Part shown: positions 5,909 to 10,034 of the stretch, piece after piece
Layout of the letters: each line of letters starts with the position of its first letter
How positions within the stretch are numbered: position 1 is the first letter of the stretch
Assembly (NCBI GenBank): GCA_017651385.1
Contig: JAGCCY010000114.1
Span: 1 to 10,034 of the forward strand
DNA: 10,034 nucleotides
Source: Lachnospiraceae bacterium
Lineage (GTDB): Bacteria; Bacillota; Clostridia; Lachnospirales; Lachnospiraceae
Direction: 5' to 3'
Notes under the pieces: generated by a model
Database searches by the model: none
Told to the model about the DNA's origin: nothing
Seen by the model: the letters and a program-made list of their open reading frames with translations, nothing else
Program-made: the position numbers and the translations under genes

Positions 5909-7633
5909 ATGAACAATACACCCGATGTTTCCTTACAGCCCAAGGCTCCGAAGGATCCCATTAAAAAATCACAGTCGTTTTTTATACTGAGAAATAAAGA
6001 CGTCGCAGCTATGCCGCTTGATGACGGTTCTTTTGTGCAGTTTGTTTTTTTGACGGACGGAAGACTTGTTTCAAGCGCAAAACTTGCGGGCGGGATCGAA
6101 GATGAAGAAGAACTGAATCTTTTAAAGACGACCGAAGGCTTAAGAAAGCTTGTTGCACAGATAGGAGTATCGGTCGAAACGGATGAACCGGATGACGAAG
6201 TTAAGTTTTGTTTCCATATGTACGGTAATAAGGATCTTTACGGCTCTGGTACAAAGATCATCACAAATGTAAGGTGCGACGGCTCCGAAAAGCTTATAGA
6301 GCTTGACAAGGTCGACTGGTCGGACGACGACAAGGAACCCGGGCAATTCCGGTTTGATTTTAATAAAGCCGGCATAATCGGAAAGGCAACGGTCAGGTTT
6401 TACTTAAACGACGGCTACACCGCTCCGGTGCAGGAGGAAGAGGATCCCGTTGATACCTCTCTTAAGGCCTATGCCGATATGATAGACAATTCGGTCGTAA
6501 GTTACGGCAACAATGCACGTATAAAGAGGGCTTTAAAAAAGGCGCGAGCCGGTGAGGATGTCACTGTCGCATTTATAGGCGGTTCCATCACACAGGGTGC
6601 GGGAGCAATTCCCATAAATACTGAGTGTTACGCATACAAAACATTTAAAGGCTTCTGCGAACTTGCGGGAAAAGGAACGGATGAAAACATTCATTATGTA
6701 AAAGCAGGCGTTGGCGGGACTCCGTCGGAGCTTGGAATGTTAAGATACGAGACAGATGTTCTTTATGACGGCAAGGTCGTTCCGGATATCGTGGTCGTGG
6801 AATTTGCGGTCAATGATGCCGGAGATGAGACGGGCGGCAGATGTTACGATTCTTTGGTGCAGATGATATATAACGGCCCCGGAAGTCCTGCGGTAATACT
6901 TCTTTTCGCGGTATTCCAGGACGATTTCAATCTTGAAGAACGTCTTTCGCCTGTGGGATTTGGTTATAACCTTCCCATGGTAAGCACAAAAAAGTGCGTT
7001 ACAAAGCAGTTTTATCTTAAGGCTTCGGAAGGAAGGGTGGTCTCGAAGAACCAGTTCTTTTACGATTGCTTCCATCCCACCAATATCGGCCACACGATAA
7101 TGGCGGACGGTATCCTTAAACTTTTTAAAGATATCGATAAAGCGCCGGAAGATGAAGAGATAAAGACGCTTAAGGATATAAAGCCTCCGCTTGGCGCACA
7201 GTTTTCGAATGTAAAACTTTTGGACAAAAAACACAGTCCCGTAAAAGCCGAGATATCGGAAGGTGATTTTACCCATACCGATAAGCAGGTGCAATGCGTT
7301 GAACGGAATATGGATCTTACGGTAAGCCCCGAATTTCCCGACAACTGGATGTATAAAGGGGGCGCAAACAAGCCGTTTGCAATGGATATAGACTGTAAGA
7401 GCCTTTTGATCATATATAAGGATTCGGCGGATCCGAATGCGGCTACCGCAAAGGTGTATGCGGACGGAGAGCTCAGGCTCACGATCGATCCAAAGATCAT
7501 AGGCTGGACGCATGCCAATCCGTTTATAGTATTTGAGGAAACAGAGACAAAACGCCATCACATCGAAGTTAAGATGAAAGACGGATTTGAGAATGGGGAG
7601 TTCACGATCTGCGGGTTTGGCGTTGTAGAATAA
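5909..7633 (+). CDS. Three-domain SGNH/GDSL esterase, probable xylo-oligosaccharide acetylesterase
   Basis: A 574-residue protein without signal peptide, so probably cytoplasmic. The central SGNH hydrolase domain spans about residues 200-410. Its blocks are I with nucleophile Ser226 (FIGGSITQGAG), II with Gly269 (KAGVGGTPSELG), III with Asn302 (VVEFAVNDAG) and V with Asp386 and His389 (DCFHPTNIGH), so the full catalytic set is present. About 195 residues precede it (mixed beta-rich, acidic) and about 160 follow it (beta-rich, from PPLGAQFSNV at about 426); neither flank matches a domain I can name, but both could be beta-sandwich carbohydrate-binding modules. Known xylan acetylesterases of Lachnospiraceae (families CE2 and CE17) pair an SGNH domain with one accessory domain, so two flanks are unusual. 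The neighbours GH8 and GH43 suggest removal of acetyl groups from imported xylo-oligosaccharides; that substrate is inferred. The GH43 gene follows after 16 bases. Confidence 0.85.
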   Translation: MNNTPDVSLQPKAPKDPIKKSQSFFILRNKDVAAMPLDDGSFVQFVFLTDGRLVSSAKLAGGIEDEEELNLLKTTEGLRKLVAQIGVSVETDEPDDEVKFCFHMYGNKDLYGSGTKIITNVRCDGSEKLIELDKVDWSDDDKEPGQFRFDFNKAGIIGKATVRFYLNDGYTAPVQEEEDPVDTSLKAYADMIDNSVVSYGNNARIKRALKKARAGEDVTVAFIGGSITQGAGAIPINTECYAYKTFKGFCELAGKGTDENIHYVKAGVGGTPSELGMLRYETDVLYDGKVVPDIVVVEFAVNDAGDETGGRCYDSLVQMIYNGPGSPAVILLFAVFQDDFNLEERLSPVGFGYNLPMVSTKKCVTKQFYLKASEGRVVSKNQFFYDCFHPTNIGHTIMADGILKLFKDIDKAPEDEEIKTLKDIKPPLGAQFSNVKLLDKKHSPVKAEISEGDFTHTDKQVQCVERNMDLTVSPEFPDNWMYKGGANKPFAMDIDCKSLLIIYKDSADPNAATAKVYADGELRLTIDPKIIGWTHANPFIVFEETETKRHHIEVKMKDGFENGEFTICGFGVVE

Positions 7634-7639
7634 AAGGTT

Positions 7640-7643
7640 GGAG
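7640..7643 (+). promoter_or_regulatory. Ribosome binding site that decides the GH43 start
   Basis: GGAG lies six bases before the ATG at 7650. A TTG at 7638 in the same frame overlaps this site and is unlikely to be the start. Confidence 0.75.
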
Positions 7644-7649
7644 AAACAG

Positions 7650-9194
7650 ATGACTGATACGGAATTAAATCCGATAATCAAATGCGATTATCCGGATCCC
7701 GATGTGATAAGGGTTAACGATACATTTTATATGGTGAGCACGACCATGTATTTTATGCCGGGCGGTGCGGTGCTGCGTTCGTACGATCTTAAGAACTGGG
7801 AAATTGCGTCATATATATTCGATACGCTTGACGATACGCCGGAGGAAAGGCTTGAGAGAGAGCTTAACAGTTACGGCGGCGGCATGTGGGCACCGTGCAT
7901 AAGGTATAAGGACGGCGTGTTCCATGTTCTTTTTGTAAGCCATTTTACTCAGACCACGTATCATTTTACCGCGACCGATGTATGCGGAAAATGGAAAAAG
8001 GACACCGTAAAGGGCTATTATCACGATTGTTCGCTTTTGTTTGACGAAGACGGCAGAAATTACCTTGTATACGGCAATAACGAGATACATCTTGTCGAAC
8101 TCGACAAGGACTTAAAGGCACCGGTCGAAGGAAGCGACAGAGTGATAGTCAAAGAACCCGAAGGCTACAAAGGACTTGGCTACGAAGGTTCGCACATCTA
8201 CAAGATAAACGGGAAATACTACATTTTCTTTATACACTGGCCGCAGGGAAAGATGCGTACTGAAAGCTGTTTTGTGTCGGACAGTATAGACGGAGAATTT
8301 AAGGGAAAAGATGTATTTTCCGATGACGGCGGCTTTTTCAACATGGGCGTTGCCCAGGGCGGCATCGTGGATTCGATGAACGGAAAATGGTATGCGATAC
8401 TTTTCCGCGATTCGGGTGCCGTAGGCAGAATGCCGATGCTTGTGCCGGTAACGTGGGAAAATGATTTCCCCGTATTCGGTATAAACGGCAAAGTCGTAAA
8501 ACGGCTCGATGTTGCGAGCAGCAAGCCTTATTACAGATATGAACCCGTATATACGTCGGACAGTTTTATGCCGGATCCCGTGACGGGTGAGAGCAGGCTT
8601 AAGCTTCAGTGGGAGTGGAATCACTGTCCCGACAACAGGTTATGGTATTTTAAGCCCGAAGGCGGGCTTGTGATAAAGACCGACAAGATATGTTCAAACC
8701 TCACTTATGCGCAGAATACGCTTACCCAGCGTATGATGTTCCCAAGATGCGAGGCCGAAGTAACGGTCGATGCAAAAGACTTAAATGAAGGCGATGTAGC
8801 AGGATTATGTGCTCTTCAGAGTTCATACGGACTTTTGGGTATCACCAAGAATTCCGGCTGCTATTACCTTATAAAGGTGATCCGTACGGTACCGGACGGT
8901 CCGATTAGGATCGGCGAGTGCGGCGATTTCATGCCGGGAGAGGTTGTTGAAAAGATAAGGCTTAGAAGCTCAAAAGTTACGTTCTGTTTAAAGCCGAACT
9001 TTGAGGGATTACAGGATAAACTTGATTTCTTCTATATTAAGGACGGAGAGAAATGGACAAAAGTCGGAGCCGCTCACAGACTTTTCTTTAAACTTGACCA
9101 CTTTACGGGCTGCAGATTCGGTATTTTTGTGTATTCGACAAGACAGACCGGCGGCAAAGCGGTATTTACTGATTTTAAGTACAGATACGAATAA
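7650..9194 (+). CDS. GH43 glycoside hydrolase (beta-xylosidase/arabinofuranosidase type)
   Basis: A 514-residue cytoplasmic enzyme. The N-terminal five-bladed GH43 catalytic domain covers about residues 8-300. Visible residues are base Asp16 in CDYPDPDVIRV, the pKa-modulating Asp126 in YYHDCSLLFDEDG, and acid Glu179 in GLGYEGSHIYKI; the equivalents in characterised beta-xylosidases are Asp, Asp and Glu. The motif STTMYFMPGG (30-39) followed by LRSYDLKNWE is like GH43 subfamily 12 as I recall it, but the subfamily is not certain. Residues from about 315 form a second beta-sandwich domain like the concanavalin-A-like C-terminal domain of GH43 beta-xylosidases. GH43 enzymes invert and remove xylose or arabinose from non-reducing ends; which one cannot be told from sequence alone. 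It is co-transcribed with the esterase, and the lack of a signal peptide places it on imported oligosaccharides beside GH8. Confidence 0.92.
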   Translation: MTDTELNPIIKCDYPDPDVIRVNDTFYMVSTTMYFMPGGAVLRSYDLKNWEIASYIFDTLDDTPEERLERELNSYGGGMWAPCIRYKDGVFHVLFVSHFTQTTYHFTATDVCGKWKKDTVKGYYHDCSLLFDEDGRNYLVYGNNEIHLVELDKDLKAPVEGSDRVIVKEPEGYKGLGYEGSHIYKINGKYYIFFIHWPQGKMRTESCFVSDSIDGEFKGKDVFSDDGGFFNMGVAQGGIVDSMNGKWYAILFRDSGAVGRMPMLVPVTWENDFPVFGINGKVVKRLDVASSKPYYRYEPVYTSDSFMPDPVTGESRLKLQWEWNHCPDNRLWYFKPEGGLVIKTDKICSNLTYAQNTLTQRMMFPRCEAEVTVDAKDLNEGDVAGLCALQSSYGLLGITKNSGCYYLIKVIRTVPDGPIRIGECGDFMPGEVVEKIRLRSSKVTFCLKPNFEGLQDKLDFFYIKDGEKWTKVGAAHRLFFKLDHFTGCRFGIFVYSTRQTGGKAVFTDFKYRYE

Positions 9195-9223
9195 AAGATC
9201 CCGGGAATGTCTGATTCCCGGGA
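9195..9223 (-). terminator. Intergenic hairpin, probable terminator of the AraC gene and perhaps of GH43
   Basis: A perfect 10-bp inverted repeat, TCCCGGGAAT (9199-9208) and ATTCCCGGGA (9214-9223), has a five-base loop. Read on the - strand it is followed by TCTTTTATTC, a modest U-tract that overlaps the end of the GH43 gene. Read on the + strand it is followed by GAGATATAAAC, which has no T run. It therefore looks best for the - strand gene and weaker for GH43, although it lies between two convergent genes and may serve both. Confidence 0.72.
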
Positions 9224-9237
9224 GATATAAACAAAGA

Positions 9238-10034
9238 TCACTGTCTGGATTTACGTTTTACATAGCTTTGAGAACGGGACCGGTATTCGCTCGGCGAGCA
9301 TCCCTTTTGCTGTTTGAACAGTCTGTTGAAAGTGGATATGCTTGAAAATCCTGCCTGCATCGCAACATCGGTGATCGAAAAACTCGGAACCGCAAGAAAT
9401 TCCTCGGCCGCTTTTATGCGTCTGTAACACAGATAGTCACAGAAAGTATAGTCGGTATACTGCTTAAACAGCCTTGAAAAGTGGAATTTTGAAAATCCTG
9501 CCTGAGAAGCGACGCTTTCAAGACTTATATCTTCCATATAATGGGAGTCGATGTATTCAAGCGTCTGATTGAACTTTTGCACATATTCCTTCTGCTTATA
9601 GGGTCTAACGGCAGGGAAAAGCTCATCGGCATTTATGTGATTTTCACCGATCTTGATGAACATTTCAAGCATTTTGGCCTGAATTATAAGTTCGGCATAT
9701 TCGCTGTTCTGAAAGTATTCGTTCCTTATCTGGATAAGGATATTATAGATATCGTCATATATCTGCGGGTAAAGTTCGTTGGTGATAAGAAGAGGTCTTG
9801 TCATTAAGGCCTGGATACCGGTGTAGCCTTTAAGCCGGCTTATCAAAGAGATATTCATTAAGAATACAAAGCGCTTTCCGGTTTCGGGAGCACGCAGTTC
9901 ATGCAGTTCTCCGGGAGGGATGATTATAATGCCGCCCTGAGGAATATGGTACATGACATTTGAGGCTATCACATCATAGTGATTTTCTACAGGCATGATT
10001 ATCTCAAGTGCGGAATGCCAGTGGCTTGGATAGT
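9238..10034 (-). CDS. AraC-family transcriptional regulator, N-terminus beyond window edge
   Basis: A partial - strand gene; its stop (TGA) is at 9238-9240 and its frame is still open at the window end. An ATG at 9996 would give 252 residues, but the 12 codons upstream read YPSHWHSALEII, the typical start of an AraC-type cupin sensor domain (H-W-H then a-l-E-I-I), so the true start lies outside the window. Numbered from that internal Met, the cupin part continues to about residue 50 (GGIIIIPPGELHEL, 21-34), a helical linker spans about 55-138, and the DNA-binding domain about 140-242. It has two helix-turn-helices: ISLESVASQAGFSKFHFSRL (157-176) and ITDVAMQAGFSSISTFNRLF (208-227), closing with the family motif GCSPSEYR. 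It converges on the GH43 gene and is a good candidate activator for the esterase-GH43 operon through a sugar ligand; that target is inferred. Confidence 0.9.
   Translation of the reverse strand, partial: YPSHWHSALEIIMPVENHYDVIASNVMYHIPQGGIIIIPPGELHELRAPETGKRFVFLMNISLISRLKGYTGIQALMTRPLLITNELYPQIYDDIYNILIQIRNEYFQNSEYAELIIQAKMLEMFIKIGENHINADELFPAVRPYKQKEYVQKFNQTLEYIDSHYMEDISLESVASQAGFSKFHFSRLFKQYTDYTFCDYLCYRRIKAAEEFLAVPSFSITDVAMQAGFSSISTFNRLFKQQKGCSPSEYRSRSQSYVKRKSRQ

Noticed and set aside
7665..7680. CCGATAA resembling a sigma-28 -10 element at the start of GH43
   Set aside because: It is inside the GH43 coding region and no TAAA lies about 15 bases upstream.
6740..7681. Long - strand open frame (313 codons) opposite the esterase gene
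   Set aside because: It lies opposite a gene with clear SGNH motifs, its translation has no recognisable domain, and it is explained by codon bias on the + strand.
9001..9345. + strand open frame running from the end of GH43 across the hairpin into the AraC gene
   Set aside because: It overlaps two well-supported genes in other frames and has no recognisable sequence.

Overview
The window looks like a chromosomal segment of a motile, plant-polysaccharide-degrading Firmicute, most likely a Lachnospiraceae member of the Butyrivibrio/Roseburia type. This rests on moderate GC, AGGAGG-type ribosome binding sites, a sigma-28 gene followed by a FapA/DUF342 gene and a coiled-coil DUF6115-like gene (an order I recall from the end of fla/che operons in this family), and an adjoining xylo-oligosaccharide gene set. 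Assignment to a genus is inference.

Region 1 (1-4554) is the distal end of a motility operon, all on the + strand with gaps of 6-42 bases and no terminator seen. It holds a short membrane protein cut by the window edge, the flagellar sigma factor FliA, a FapA-family protein, a 106-residue protein of unknown function, a membrane-anchored coiled-coil protein with a small C-terminal helical domain, and a membrane-anchored protein whose C-terminus resembles the LysM-like part of MltG/YceG without the catalytic part.

Region 2 (4576-9194) is an intracellular xylo-oligosaccharide set. A GH8 enzyme with the features of a reducing-end xylose-releasing exo-oligoxylanase starts only 21 bases after the last motility-type gene and ends in a strong intrinsic terminator (5722-5752). 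After a 156-base gap with possible operator elements comes a second two-gene operon: a three-domain SGNH esterase and a GH43 beta-xylosidase/arabinofuranosidase-type enzyme. None of the three has a signal peptide, so they would act on imported acetylated (arabino)xylo-oligosaccharides in the cytoplasm: the esterase would deacetylate, GH8 would trim from the reducing end, and GH43 would remove xylose or arabinose. No transporter is in the window.

Region 3 (9238-10034) is a convergent AraC-family regulator on the - strand, cut at its N-terminus by the window edge and separated from the GH43 gene by a perfect 10-bp hairpin. It is a natural candidate for control of the sugar genes.

No tRNA, rRNA, CRISPR array, insertion sequence or phage gene was seen. 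The most notable points are the attachment of a xylan-catabolism gene to the end of a motility operon, the unusual three-domain architecture of the SGNH enzyme, and the cluster of uncharacterised envelope-type proteins after fliA.
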